NCBI GenBank assembly: GCA_046292765.1 | Contig: JBKBQA010000002.1 | Coordinates: forward strand, 496,001-560,000 | Direction of reading: 5' to 3' | Source of the DNA: PGZG01 sp046292765 | Lineage (GTDB): Bacteria > Pseudomonadota > Gammaproteobacteria > Pseudomonadales > Alcanivoracaceae | DNA: 64,000 nt | Part shown: positions 53,190-61,703 of the stretch, piece after piece | How the letters are laid out: each line of letters opens with the position of its first letter | How positions within the stretch are numbered: position 1 is the first letter of the stretch | Notes under the pieces: model-generated | Database searches by the model: none | What the model saw: only the letters and a program-made list of their open reading frames with translations | What the model was told of the DNA's origin: nothing | Program-made: the position numbers and the translations under genes

Positions 53190-54392
53190 TTACTTCAGCT
53201 CTCTCGACGACAGCCCCAACAACTGACGGGCGACAATCAACTGCTGAATCTGCTGGGTGCCCTCGAAGATATCGATGATCTTCGAGTCTCGGGCCAGTTT
53301 CTCCAGCAGGAACTGCTCTGAATAGCCGAGCTCACCGCAGATCTCAACGCACTTCAAGGTGATCGCATTACCCACCCGGCCGGCCTTGGCCTTGCACATC
53401 GAGGCCTCCTTGGAGTTTGGCTGGCGGTTGTCCGCCATCCAGGCCGCCTTGTAGGTCATCAGTCTGGCTGCATCAAGATCCGCCTCCATCCGATAGATCT
53501 CCGCCTCGATCGCAGAAGAGTTATAAAGTGATTTCGAGAAATCAGCCACAACTCCTTCTTTAGAAAGAATTTCTCTCGTTATTTCAAGCGCCGCACGAGC
53601 CACACCAAGCGCCATCGCTGCGACCTGCGGACGGGTGTTGTCAAAGGTCTGCATGACCCCGCCGAACGCCTTCTTGCGCGCCTCCTCCGTGTCCGCCACC
53701 TCCGCCGAGCCAAGGATGTTGTCCTTCGGGATACGGCAGTCACTGAGGCTCAGGGCGGCGGTATCGGAGATCCGCAACCCCATCTTGTCCTCGACCCGGA
53801 CCAGCGTCATCCCCGGATTGTCGCGCGGCACGATGAACGACTTGATCGCCGCCTTGCCCTTCGACTTGTCCAGCGTCGCCCAGACCACCACCGCGTCGCA
53901 ACGCTGACCGGCGGTGCAATATATCTTCTCGCCATTCAGCACCCACTCATCGCCATCCAGACGGGCACTGGTGGACACTGCAGCAGAATCCGAGCCGGCG
54001 CCCGGCTCGGTAATCGCCATGGCACAGTAGAGCTTGCCAAACTTTTCCTTTTGCTCCGGGGTGCCCACGGCCATCACCGCAGCATTTCCCAGACCAGTGC
54101 CGGGAATCGACAGCATCAGGCCAACGTCACCCCAGCACATCTCTTCCATCCCAACGATGCCGGTCAGGTTGGCACCGTTCTTGATGCCATCGTCCACGCC
54201 CTGCTCTCTGGTCTTGCTCTGGCTCGGTCGCACGGCAGCAATCATCTGCGCCACCGGGCGCAACTCTTCCGGGGTATCGCAGTGCTCAATCTTGTCGTAC
54301 TTACGCGAGATCGGTCGGAACACGCTGCTCGCCAACTGATGGGACATTTGCTGAACCATCAGCATTTTTTTTGGCAGTTCGAGATTAATCAT
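53190..54392 (-). CDS. Acyl-CoA dehydrogenase (first of two)
   Basis: A 400-residue flavoprotein of the acyl-CoA dehydrogenase family. It has the FAD/substrate motif AITEPGAGSDSAAVSTSA, the C-terminal catalytic Glu in IFEGTQQIQQLIVARQ, and the usual alpha-beta-alpha layout. It oxidises an acyl-CoA to the 2-enoyl form; chain length cannot be told. It lies 28 bases after the second ACAD gene, and both are probably transcribed from the PsrA-type promoter at 55590. Confidence 0.94.
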   Translation of the reverse strand: MINLELPKKMLMVQQMSHQLASSVFRPISRKYDKIEHCDTPEELRPVAQMIAAVRPSQSKTREQGVDDGIKNGANLTGIVGMEEMCWGDVGLMLSIPGTGLGNAAVMAVGTPEQKEKFGKLYCAMAITEPGAGSDSAAVSTSARLDGDEWVLNGEKIYCTAGQRCDAVVVWATLDKSKGKAAIKSFIVPRDNPGMTLVRVEDKMGLRISDTAALSLSDCRIPKDNILGSAEVADTEEARKKAFGGVMQTFDNTRPQVAAMALGVARAALEITREILSKEGVVADFSKSLYNSSAIEAEIYRMEADLDAARLMTYKAAWMADNRQPNSKEASMCKAKAGRVGNAITLKCVEICGELGYSEQFLLEKLARDSKIIDIFEGTQQIQQLIVARQLLGLSSRELK

Positions 54393-54420
54393 GTCTGTGT
54401 CTCCTCAAGGGCCGTTGCCC

Positions 54421-55518
54421 TTACACCATCAGGGCGCCTTCCAGCACGCCAACGGCGCGCAGGTTGCGGTACCACATTTCCAGCGGATAATCGCGGATGA
54501 AGCCGGCGCCGCCGAACAGCTGAATACCATTGGTGCCAATCTCCATGGCCTTTTCGGCGCACAGCACGCGAGCCAGATAGGCCTCGCGATGAAACGGCAA
54601 GCCCTGCTGGGCGCGACTGGCAGCGCGCCAGACCAGCAAACGCATGCCTTCAAGCTCAATACCAATGTTCGCCACCATAAAGGCCACTGACTGGCGCCAG
54701 GCAATCGGTTCGCCGAAGGCCTTGCGCTCGTTGACGTAGGGAATGGAAAAATCCAGCACCGCCTGGCAGCAGCCCACGGCAAGCGCTGCCGTGCCGATAC
54801 GGGAGAGGTCGACAAGACGCTGAAGATCAAACTGCTCAAGCCGGTTAAGCGCTGGCACTCGCACCTGATCCAGCACCACCGTTGCCGTATCCAGCGCCCG
54901 CAAGCCCATGTAGTCGCTGGCCGACGCCGATAACCCGGCGCTACCTTTCTCGACCACGAAGGCCGCCGGTGTGCCATCAAGATCGGCAATAACCAGCAGC
55001 AGCTCGGCACTGATGCCAAAGGGTACCAGCCGCTTTTCGCCGCTGATAACAAACTGGTCTCCGTCCGCCACCGCCCGAGTCTGCAGCTCAGCGGGCTCAA
55101 ATGTGGCCCTGCCTTCCATCAGCGCCACCGCTGCCGGAACAAAGCGCTCCGCTGCCAACCGCGGCAAGAAGGCTTCCTGCTGGGCCTCGCTGCCAAAGTC
55201 CAGCAGCGCATTGATCAGCCCGAGCGGTGCCAGCGCTCCCAGCGCCAGCGACAAGTCGCCGTGGGCAAGATCCTCCGCCGCCAGCACGTTCGACACCGGC
55301 TCTCTGGGCATGCCTGCACCACCGTGGATCTCCGGGATCGGCAGCAGGGTGAGACCCAGCTCCACTGTGCTGTGGTAGAAGCCGTCCGGTGCCATCCCGG
55401 CCTCATCGGCCTGGCGGGCAATCGGTCGAATCTGTTTGCCGGCAAAGCGCTGGAGGCTTTCCCGGGTCATGCGCTGCTCTTCTGTCAACGACAGATCAAA
55501 GGGCAAATCCTGACTCAT
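54421..55518 (-). CDS. Acyl-CoA dehydrogenase (second of two)
   Basis: A 365-residue ACAD. The N-terminal helical domain (LSLTEEQRMTRESLQRFA) leads to the middle beta domain and the C-terminal helical domain with QLFGGAGFIRDYPLE and RNLRAVGVLEGA, which contains the probable catalytic Glu. Two adjacent ATG codons (55521, 55518) follow GGGAG; the frame continues to 55575. It ends shortly after the Glu, so it is a compact member. First gene of the pair, downstream of a PsrA-like operator. Confidence 0.92.
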   Translation of the reverse strand: MSQDLPFDLSLTEEQRMTRESLQRFAGKQIRPIARQADEAGMAPDGFYHSTVELGLTLLPIPEIHGGAGMPREPVSNVLAAEDLAHGDLSLALGALAPLGLINALLDFGSEAQQEAFLPRLAAERFVPAAVALMEGRATFEPAELQTRAVADGDQFVISGEKRLVPFGISAELLLVIADLDGTPAAFVVEKGSAGLSASASDYMGLRALDTATVVLDQVRVPALNRLEQFDLQRLVDLSRIGTAALAVGCCQAVLDFSIPYVNERKAFGEPIAWRQSVAFMVANIGIELEGMRLLVWRAASRAQQGLPFHREAYLARVLCAEKAMEIGTNGIQLFGGAGFIRDYPLEMWYRNLRAVGVLEGALMV

Positions 55519-55592
55519 CATGGCTCCCGCTTCTGCTGAGTAACGCCAATCGGCGCATACCGCCTGACTAAACACCGCTCAAGTACAACCAA

Positions 55593-55608
55593 TCAAACGA
55601 CCGTTTGA
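55593..55608. promoter_or_regulatory. PsrA-type operator upstream of the acyl-CoA dehydrogenases
   Basis: TCAAACGACCGTTTGA contains CAAAC-N4-GTTTG, the motif known for the fatty-acid-sensing TetR regulator PsrA of Pseudomonas. It lies about 75-90 bases before the ACAD start. PsrA itself is not in the window, so the regulator is inferred. Confidence 0.65.
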
Positions 55609-55758
55609 ATGGCTGATGCTGGCACAGCCATGCGACATCGACAAGCACCTGTACAGAATTGGTACTGCTGGCTGTCGCGCACGGCCAGCCACCATCCGAT
55701 ATACTGCCGGCGCGGCGTGTGAACGACCGCCAATGACAAAAACAGAACCGGTGGCGCC

Positions 55759-56889
55759 GTGTTCAGACTGATCCCCCGCCATGACCCGGTCATGGCTCTG
55801 CGACTTAATCGCCAACTGATGGCGGTTTACTCCTATTTCCTCGTCTGGGGCGGTACGCTGCTGGCCATGGAACTGGGCATCTATGCGTCGGACACGCCGC
55901 ATGCTCCCATCTTCGGTCTGTTACTGGCCTTCAATGTCTCCGTATTTATTGCCATCCGTACCGGCGCCTCCAGAATGCTACCGGACCCCAGCCTGACGGT
56001 ACCGCAAATGCTGGCGGCCATTGCCCTGATTACCGCGCTGCTTCACTACGCTGAGGAAATGCGGGGTGCAATGATCTCGGTCTACTTCATGGTGATGACC
56101 TTCGGGGTGTTTTCTCTGGACCGGCCGAAAATGATTGCCATGTCGGTCATGGTCATGACGGCATTCTCGGCCCTGATTGGCTACGAGATGGTGAACACTG
56201 CGGAAAAAATGGTGTTCGGGATCGTCTTTGGTCAGTGGTCCATCCTGCTACTGGGGCTGATCTGGTTCGTTTTCGTCGGCGGCTACATTCACAACCTGCA
56301 ACAGCGTATCCGCGAGCAACGGGAATCGTTGCGGGACAATCAGTCCCGGCTTGAAGACAGCAATGTTCAGTTACGCGAAGCAATGGCAAAGCTGGCGGAA
56401 ATCGCGGTGCGCGATGCCCTCACGGGCCTTTATAACCGGCGCCATTTTATCGAACGCCTTGAGGAAGTAATCGCCCTTGCCGAACGGTCCGGCGAGACAT
56501 TTTATCTGGCGCTGATTGATCTTGATCACTTCAAGCAGGTCAATGACCGCCACGGTCACCATGCCGGTGACGCCATCCTGCAGCGCTTCGCTGATCTTGC
56601 CCGCCAGACCCTGCGCCGCTCCGATGTACTGGCGCGATATGGTGGCGAGGAATTTATCGTATTGTTTCCCGAGGGCAGCGGGAAGGACATCGCTGAGGTG
56701 CTGGAACGTCTTCGCCAAAACTTTGCCGAACAACCGCATGACGACCTGCTTCCCGGATTACGTGTCAGCCTGTCCGCTGGACTGACAGCCTGGCAACGTG
56801 GCGATGATGCCGACAGCCTCACCCGTCGTGCCGACGAGGCGCTTTACGAGGCCAAGCGGCTTGGCCGCAACAGGCTCCAGATCATCTGA
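55759..56889 (+). CDS. Membrane diguanylate cyclase (GGDEF)
   Basis: A 376-residue diguanylate cyclase. Six or so membrane segments (about 20-185) form an uncharacterised sensor, followed by a coiled linker (185-215) and a GGDEF domain (about 215-376). The active site is YGGEEF and the inhibitory I-site RRSD lies five residues before it, so cyclic-di-GMP synthesis with product inhibition is expected. The start is GTG at 55759; an ATG at 55792 is also possible. It may feed the PilZ protein at 6777, though nothing links them directly. Confidence 0.93.
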   Translation: MFRLIPRHDPVMALRLNRQLMAVYSYFLVWGGTLLAMELGIYASDTPHAPIFGLLLAFNVSVFIAIRTGASRMLPDPSLTVPQMLAAIALITALLHYAEEMRGAMISVYFMVMTFGVFSLDRPKMIAMSVMVMTAFSALIGYEMVNTAEKMVFGIVFGQWSILLLGLIWFVFVGGYIHNLQQRIREQRESLRDNQSRLEDSNVQLREAMAKLAEIAVRDALTGLYNRRHFIERLEEVIALAERSGETFYLALIDLDHFKQVNDRHGHHAGDAILQRFADLARQTLRRSDVLARYGGEEFIVLFPEGSGKDIAEVLERLRQNFAEQPHDDLLPGLRVSLSAGLTAWQRGDDADSLTRRADEALYEAKRLGRNRLQII

Positions 56890-56950
56890 AACAGCATCAT
56901 TACCGCACCAATTACGCTATTATCGCGCCCGCAACCTCCCGGAGCCCACC

Positions 56951-57523
56951 ATGCATCAGCCCGACAATCCGCAACTGCGCCAGAACCTGCGTGACTGGCT
57001 CGACAACGCCGGTGATCACTGCCTGACCTGGGTGGAAGTGCACGGCCTGCTGACCGCACTCGCCTGCGCACCAAGACTGCCGGAGCAGTGGCAAGACGCG
57101 ATACTTGACGAAGGCACAGTGCCGGTGGAAGTGGCTTCCGCAATGGAAAACCTGCGCCAGAGAATCCAGGCGCAACTCAGTGCTGGCGAAGGCATCCAGC
57201 TTCCATGCCGCCTGGACCCTGACGAGGAACGCGAAGGCAAAGATCTCGCCAGTTGGTGCGCCGGCTTTGTGATCGCAGTGAGTCTCGATGAACAGGGCTG
57301 GCACGGCGACAGCGACGACGAGACCATGGCCGGACTGCTGCTACCTTTCTTGCTGATGTCCGGTCTCGATGAAGACCCCGCCCTTGACGAACTCTGGCAG
57401 GACCGCAAGCTGGTCAGACAGATGGCCACCGGCATACCGGATCTGGTTGAAGAACTGTTTCTGCACTTCCACGCCCCGGAACTGGCAGATGAAGACAGTG
57501 GAGAAGACGACCACGACGACTGA
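56951..57523 (+). CDS. YecA/UPF0149-family protein
   Basis: A 190-residue soluble acidic protein of the UPF0149/YecA family. Conserved features are WVEVHGLLTALACAP near the start and WCAGFVIAV in the middle. The C-terminus ends in an acidic tail (DEDSGEDDHDD) rather than the SEC-C zinc motif found in some members. The ATG at 56951 follows GGAG. Function unknown. Convergent with the GntR gene. Confidence 0.85.
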   Translation: MHQPDNPQLRQNLRDWLDNAGDHCLTWVEVHGLLTALACAPRLPEQWQDAILDEGTVPVEVASAMENLRQRIQAQLSAGEGIQLPCRLDPDEEREGKDLASWCAGFVIAVSLDEQGWHGDSDDETMAGLLLPFLLMSGLDEDPALDELWQDRKLVRQMATGIPDLVEELFLHFHAPELADEDSGEDDHDD

Positions 57524-57531
57524 TCGTCCCG

Positions 57532-58227
57532 CTACTTTTTCCGGCGCGCGCCCCAGGCGGCTTCAATCTGCCGAGCACGGATGATGGACTCCTGCACCAG
57601 CGATGACTGATGCTCGGCAAATTCACGGATGATCTCCAGCGCCGAGCGCACATCGCGCCGGAAAATCGTCTCGACAATTGCCTTGAAGAAAGAAAGGCAT
57701 TCCTTGCACTCCTCCGGATCCAGATGCAACGCTATATAGTAGGCGCGCTGAATGGCTGGCTGGAGATTGACCATGATGTCCTGCACAAACGGGTTGCGCG
57801 AAAACGGATAAGCCTGCTCAAAGAAGCGGAAGGATTGCTCGAAGAAACCCTCCATGTCCCGCTCATCAACGCAGTGTTGAAGTTGCTGGATCGAAAGAAT
57901 GAACGGATCCATATCATCTTCCGCCATCACCTTGATCGCCTTCCGCACCACCAACCCCAATAGCACCTGAGCCAGCTCATAGAGACTGCGTACGTGTGAC
58001 TCAGACATATCCTTGACCACGGCTCCCCGGCGCGGAAGGATGTCGATCAGATGCCGACGTTCGAGAACAAGCAGCGCCTCTCGCACGGAGCCGCGACTGA
58101 CTTCCAGCTCGCCGGCGATGCGCAACTCCTGAATCCGGTCCCCCGCGAGCATTTCTCCACGGATGATCTGGCGGGCGAGATGCTGTGCAATCTGCTCCGA
58201 CAGACTCTCCTGTGCTTTGAAGGTCAT
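57532..58227 (-). CDS. GntR-family transcriptional regulator (FCD/VanR type)
   Basis: A 231-residue regulator. The winged helix-turn-helix (about 5-70) shows LSEQIAQHLARQIIRG and the recognition helix VSRGSVREALLVLERRHLI. The C-terminal all-helical FCD/VanR ligand domain (about 80-215) is present. The ATG at 58227 is used because GGAG lies seven bases upstream. The ligand and targets are unknown. Its upstream region holds several inverted repeats. Confidence 0.92.
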   Translation of the reverse strand: MTFKAQESLSEQIAQHLARQIIRGEMLAGDRIQELRIAGELEVSRGSVREALLVLERRHLIDILPRRGAVVKDMSESHVRSLYELAQVLLGLVVRKAIKVMAEDDMDPFILSIQQLQHCVDERDMEGFFEQSFRFFEQAYPFSRNPFVQDIMVNLQPAIQRAYYIALHLDPEECKECLSFFKAIVETIFRRDVRSALEIIREFAEHQSSLVQESIIRARQIEAAWGARRKK

Positions 58228-58599
58228 GGTGGGACTCCAGTATGTCAGACAATCCATTCAGGTCTGTCCGACTATAGAGCAATCATGTTGACTTGAAAAC
58301 GATCACGCCGCTGACTCTTTCGAGCATCTTTTCCACAGCCCCACAGTTACCCATATTTTCTGTGGAAAACCCTGTGCGTTTCCTGCCGTGAGAGCTTGCG
58401 AGTGCCCGGAGCACGGGCGGAGGTGCAGAATGACAAAAAACATCTATCGAAAAAATGTTTTTAAATCAATAGCTTATATTACTATCTTGAATTATCAATA
58501 GGTTGGATGCGTACTGCCAGTCGCTCGACTCTAACTCGGACAAGACTGTGCAAAACATGCACAGGAACAGGGCAAAAAACACCCAGGCAGGAAGCCGTT
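58228..58599. other. Gene-free, partly AT-rich region upstream of the GntR gene
   Basis: About 370 bases. It holds an inverted pair of DnaA-box-like sites (58329-58369), an AT-rich tract (about 58431-58501) with the inverted repeat AAAAACAT/ATGTTTTT (58436-58462), CTGTGC-N7-GCACAG (58546-58564), and a hairpin over the next gene's stop. No coding signal. Confidence 0.65.
58329..58369. promoter_or_regulatory. Inverted pair of DnaA-box-like sites
   Basis: TTTTCCACAG (58329-58338) and CTGTGGAAAA (58360-58369) are perfect reverse complements; each contains a match to the DnaA consensus TTWTNCACA. They lie 100-140 bases before the GntR ATG. They could bind DnaA or be an operator. Confidence 0.5.
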
Positions 58600-59109
58600 T
58601 TAACGGCGCAAGCTGATGGTGAGACTGAGAATGAGGCCAGGCTCCATGTCTATCTGGGCAGCCTCACGTCGTTCCTCGTTACTGCAGAAGGTATCGGATC
58701 GATAATCCGAACATTTGATTTCCTGTAACACCGCGACTCCGCCACTGAGAGTCGTGCGGGTGTACTCCTTGACCCACTGATGGCCGATCTCGAATCCGGC
58801 ACCGAGGCGCTCATAGCGGCTCTCACCGCCCAGATCGCCGAACATCAGGCCGGTGTAATAGCCACTGACATTGGTGTATCCCCGGTCAATGCGATGGCGG
58901 AATCCGGCCACCCAGCGCCAGCTGTCACTGAGGCCACCGTCAACGAGATAGCTGCCAGGAATGGCATATACCGTATTTCGCTGCCCCGCCCATTCCAGAT
59001 TCAAGCCGCTGATGCCATTCACGAATGCATAGCCGACAAGCACTTCAGACGTGGCTGGAGCGCTGATAGTCAGCAGCAGGGCAGCAGGCAGGAGGCGGCG
59101 CAATCGCAT
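58600..59109 (-). CDS. Small secreted or outer-membrane protein, unknown function
   Basis: A 169-residue protein with a signal peptide (MRLRRLLPAALLLTISAPATS) and a mature part of alternating Gly/aromatic strands (VLVGYAFVNGISG, RWVAGFRHRI, YYTGLMFGDL), typical of a small eight-strand beta barrel. It ends SLTISLRR, a basic final strand. Two Cys (near 135 and 144) could pair. I do not recognise a family. A 6-bp hairpin covers its stop. Confidence 0.7.
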   Translation of the reverse strand: MRLRRLLPAALLLTISAPATSEVLVGYAFVNGISGLNLEWAGQRNTVYAIPGSYLVDGGLSDSWRWVAGFRHRIDRGYTNVSGYYTGLMFGDLGGESRYERLGAGFEIGHQWVKEYTRTTLSGGVAVLQEIKCSDYRSDTFCSNEERREAAQIDMEPGLILSLTISLRR

Positions 59110-59143
59110 TTGGGGAACAACCTCGTTATTATTCTTGTGTCGC

Positions 59144-59182
59144 TCAGGACCGGGCTATTGTGGGCAAGCCCCCCGGTCCTGA
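59144..59182 (-). terminator. Perfect 11-bp hairpin after the small lipoprotein gene
   Basis: TCAGGACCGGG (59144-59154) and CCCGGTCCTGA (59172-59182) pair perfectly around a 17-base loop in the 128-base gap between two minus-strand genes. There is no T tract. Confidence 0.5.
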
Positions 59183-59237
59183 CAAGTCCGCTTCGTTAGT
59201 TGTTTGTAACCACACTGGCCGGACAGAGGTTGCCAGA

Positions 59238-59471
59238 TCAGATGGGGATATCGTCGATACGGTCCGCCACACGATCAATAGCGGCATCGACACGCTCCAG
59301 CGCCTCATCCATTTCATTACCCACCACCGGCAGGATAGACAACCCGGCGCCGGCCACAGATGCGGTGGCACCGACCAGGCGCATGGGCGTGGTGACCAGC
59401 TTGGTCAGAAAGCAACCGCTGAGAAGTGATGCCAGAACAGATACCAGGGCGATTCTTGTTATAATTTTCAT
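59238..59471 (-). CDS. Small lipoprotein, unknown function
   Basis: A 77-residue predicted lipoprotein. The signal peptide ends in lipobox LLSGC (Cys20), then FLTKLVTTPMRLVG, a Gly/Ala-rich hydrophobic stretch and an amphipathic acidic helix (MDEALERVDAAIDRVADRID). The ATG at 59471 is chosen over 59534. It follows purC with an 81-base gap. Small lipoproteins of this style are common in related bacteria; function unknown. Confidence 0.75.
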   Translation of the reverse strand: MKIITRIALVSVLASLLSGCFLTKLVTTPMRLVGATASVAGAGLSILPVVGNEMDEALERVDAAIDRVADRIDDIPI

Positions 59472-59552
59472 GGCTAGTCTCGTGTAGTGTTGGAACGCCT
59501 TCATTTCAAACCATTCCGGTCTGGCAAGCAACAACCCTGCAAACTCTGGCGG

Positions 59553-60269
59553 TCAATAGCTGAACGTCATGCCCAGCCGGCGCCCCACCTCCTCGTAGGA
59601 CTCCACCACGTTGCCAAGGTCCTGACGAAAACGGTCCTTGTCCAGCTTTTCACGGGTGTGGCGGTCCCACAGCCGGCAACCGTCAGGACTGAACTCGTCC
59701 GCCAACAGCACCTCTCCCTTAAACACGCCAAACTCCAGCTTGTAGTCGACAAGCAACATATCGCCGTCCAGAAATAATTTCCGGAGTACCTCATTGGCAC
59801 GGAAAGTAAGCTCTTTCATGCGGGCCAGCTGCGTCTCGGTCGCCCAACCGAAGGTGATGGCATGGGAGTCGTTGATCATCGGATCACCCAGGGCATCATT
59901 TTTCAGAAACAGCTCATAGGTGGGCGGGTTCAACTCCTGACCTTCCGTCACACCGAGGCGACGACACAGACTGCCGGCGGCGACGTTGCGCACCACGCAT
60001 TCCACCGGAATCATCTCAAGACGCTTCACCAGCGATTCATCAGCCGAGATCTGCTTCTCCATATGAGTGGGGATGCCCGCCGCCTTGAGCTTGTCCATGA
60101 TAAAGGCATTGAACTGGTTGTTGACCGCACCCTTACGGTCAAGCTGCTCTCGCTTCTTGCCATCAAACGCTGATGTGTCGTTACGAAAGTGCATGACCAG
60201 CAAATCAGGATTGTCAGTGGCATAAACCGACTTCGCCTTGCCTGCATACAGTTCTTCGCGCTTTTCCAT
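59553..60269 (-). CDS. purC: Phosphoribosylaminoimidazole-succinocarboxamide synthase
   Basis: A 238-residue SAICAR synthetase, step eight of purine synthesis. It starts MEKREELYAGKAKSVY and has RNDTSAFDGKK and VDYKLEFG motifs. The ATG at 60269 follows GGAG and gives the E. coli length; the frame runs to 60284. The product is the substrate of purB at 37366. The dapA-bamC-MBL-purC order is a conserved block. Confidence 0.97.
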   Translation of the reverse strand: MEKREELYAGKAKSVYATDNPDLLVMHFRNDTSAFDGKKREQLDRKGAVNNQFNAFIMDKLKAAGIPTHMEKQISADESLVKRLEMIPVECVVRNVAAGSLCRRLGVTEGQELNPPTYELFLKNDALGDPMINDSHAITFGWATETQLARMKELTFRANEVLRKLFLDGDMLLVDYKLEFGVFKGEVLLADEFSPDGCRLWDRHTREKLDKDRFRQDLGNVVESYEEVGRRLGMTFSY

Positions 60270-60306
60270 CTTGCACTCCGCCATTACGGGATCAGTATCG
60301 CGTTGA

Positions 60307-60327
60307 CCATCCGGCGTCGCCGGATGG
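60307..60327 (-). terminator. Perfect 9-bp hairpin between MBL gene and purC
   Basis: CCATCCGGC and GCCGGATGG pair with a 3-base loop in the 64-base gap. No T tract follows, so it may be a pause or attenuation structure before purC. Confidence 0.5.
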
Positions 60328-60333
60328 CGTGAT

Positions 60334-61104
60334 TCATTCTATTACCAGCCAGCCGGTGCCCTGCTGCTGGCAGGCCACCCGGATTCGTTCGCCCTCCCCC
60401 ACCGCCCCGGCAACCGCATCTCTGGCCAGCGCAGCAGTATTGTTCTGCTCGCTCAGGTGCGACAACACCAGATGCTGAATTCGATCTGTATTCCATCGCT
60501 GCAGCAGTGCCGCCGCCTGGGCATTACTGAGGTGCCCCAGTGGCCCACCGACACGACGCTTGAGAGACGGTGGATAAGGCCCATGCACCAGAAGGTCGAC
60601 ATCATGATTGCACTCCAGCAGCAGGGCATCACAATCATCAAATGCTTCCAGAACAGCACGATTCACTGAACCCAGATCTGTCAGCACCCCCGCCCTTTTT
60701 CGACCCTGTGCGAACACATACTGGCAAGGTTCTCTGGCATCGTGGGGAACGCTTACCGGCAGGATCGACAGGTTCGCATGAACCTGCCACTGACCTGTCT
60801 GCCAGCACATCAGCCGACAACCATCCAGAGCGTGGCGCCCGCTGGCGACCGCGGCGGCGGTGCCTGCACTGCTCATCACCGGCAGGTTAAAGCGTCGCGC
60901 CAACGGCGCCACACCGCGCACATGGTCAGCGTGTTCGTGAGTAACGACCACCGCCGTCAGCTGCTCCGCCGACACCCCGAGCCGCGCCAGCCGGCGCTGG
61001 GTATCAACAACGGTGAAACCACAATCCACCAACACCAGAGCGTCGCCGGCGCGGATCAGGGTGCCATTGCCTTTACTACCACTACCGAGCGAGGCGAGCT
61101 CCAT
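60334..61104 (-). CDS. MBL-fold metallo-hydrolase
   Basis: A 256-residue metallo-beta-lactamase-fold hydrolase with the metal-binding motif THEHADH and further ligands in VPHDA, LECNHD and LSHLSEQN. It resembles the YycJ/WalJ group of predicted nucleases. It follows bamC by two bases and precedes purC, an arrangement found in Pseudomonas. The substrate is unknown. Confidence 0.88.
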   Translation of the reverse strand: MELASLGSGSKGNGTLIRAGDALVLVDCGFTVVDTQRRLARLGVSAEQLTAVVVTHEHADHVRGVAPLARRFNLPVMSSAGTAAAVASGRHALDGCRLMCWQTGQWQVHANLSILPVSVPHDAREPCQYVFAQGRKRAGVLTDLGSVNRAVLEAFDDCDALLLECNHDVDLLVHGPYPPSLKRRVGGPLGHLSNAQAAALLQRWNTDRIQHLVLSHLSEQNNTAALARDAVAGAVGEGERIRVACQQQGTGWLVIE

Positions 61105-61106
61105 GC

Positions 61107-61703
61107 TCAGAGGCTGTCGTACAGCCGCTGCAGGATCATTAACCCCGGATCGGGCTCTACCAGCGCGGTGCCGCGGCGATTCAACACCGCGACCTGAATA
61201 CCATTGACCGTATGACTGAGTTTGATCTGGGCCTCGTTATCACCAAGGCCGTATCGCTTCGGAACCCTGACGAAAAAGACCCCCGCCTCACGACTGCGAT
61301 CGTCAATGCGAAGATCGGTGCGCGCGAGGGACTGGCCAACATACTCCCATGCCCAGGGGAACGCGGTGTAGATCATGATAATCGGATAGTTGTTGCCATC
61401 ACGGGTCAGCACGATGCGGGTGTTCTGCACACCGGGAGCCGTGGTCCCCGGTGCCGGCTCCACAACCGTCGAGACCACCTCGATACGGGGTGGCTGCGGG
61501 AGCTGGAAACGAGCCTTGGGCTCATGATGCAGGCGCTGCTCCGGGTTCGGGACAACAAACAGATCTTCCTCGCCCATCAACACCATGCCCTCCGGCACGG
61601 TCATTCTCGCCACCGGCTCGGTCTTGCGGTAATCCAGCGTTCGGTCAGGAAGCCAGGAGCAACCCACCATCAGGGTCAGGGATAGCCACAGCAAAAGCCT
61701 CAT
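61107..61703 (-). CDS. bamC: Outer-membrane protein assembly factor BamC, short form
   Basis: A 198-residue lipoprotein with lipobox MVGC (Cys15), then the unstructured N-terminal segment (LPDRTLDYRKTEP) that in E. coli binds BamD, a linker (PEGMVLMGEEDLFVVP), and one helix-grip domain at about 105-195. E. coli BamC has about 344 residues and two such domains, so this form is short. The ATG at 61703 overlaps the dapA stop, and dapA-bamC is a conserved pair. Confidence 0.85.
   Translation of the reverse strand: MRLLLWLSLTLMVGCSWLPDRTLDYRKTEPVARMTVPEGMVLMGEEDLFVVPNPEQRLHHEPKARFQLPQPPRIEVVSTVVEPAPGTTAPGVQNTRIVLTRDGNNYPIIMIYTAFPWAWEYVGQSLARTDLRIDDRSREAGVFFVRVPKRYGLGDNEAQIKLSHTVNGIQVAVLNRRGTALVEPDPGLMILQRLYDSL

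Noticed and set aside
58329..58501. Replication origin suggested by DnaA-like boxes and AT-rich DNA
   Set aside because: Only two boxes, and no dnaA, gidA, parAB or rpmH nearby, so a chromosomal origin is not supported.
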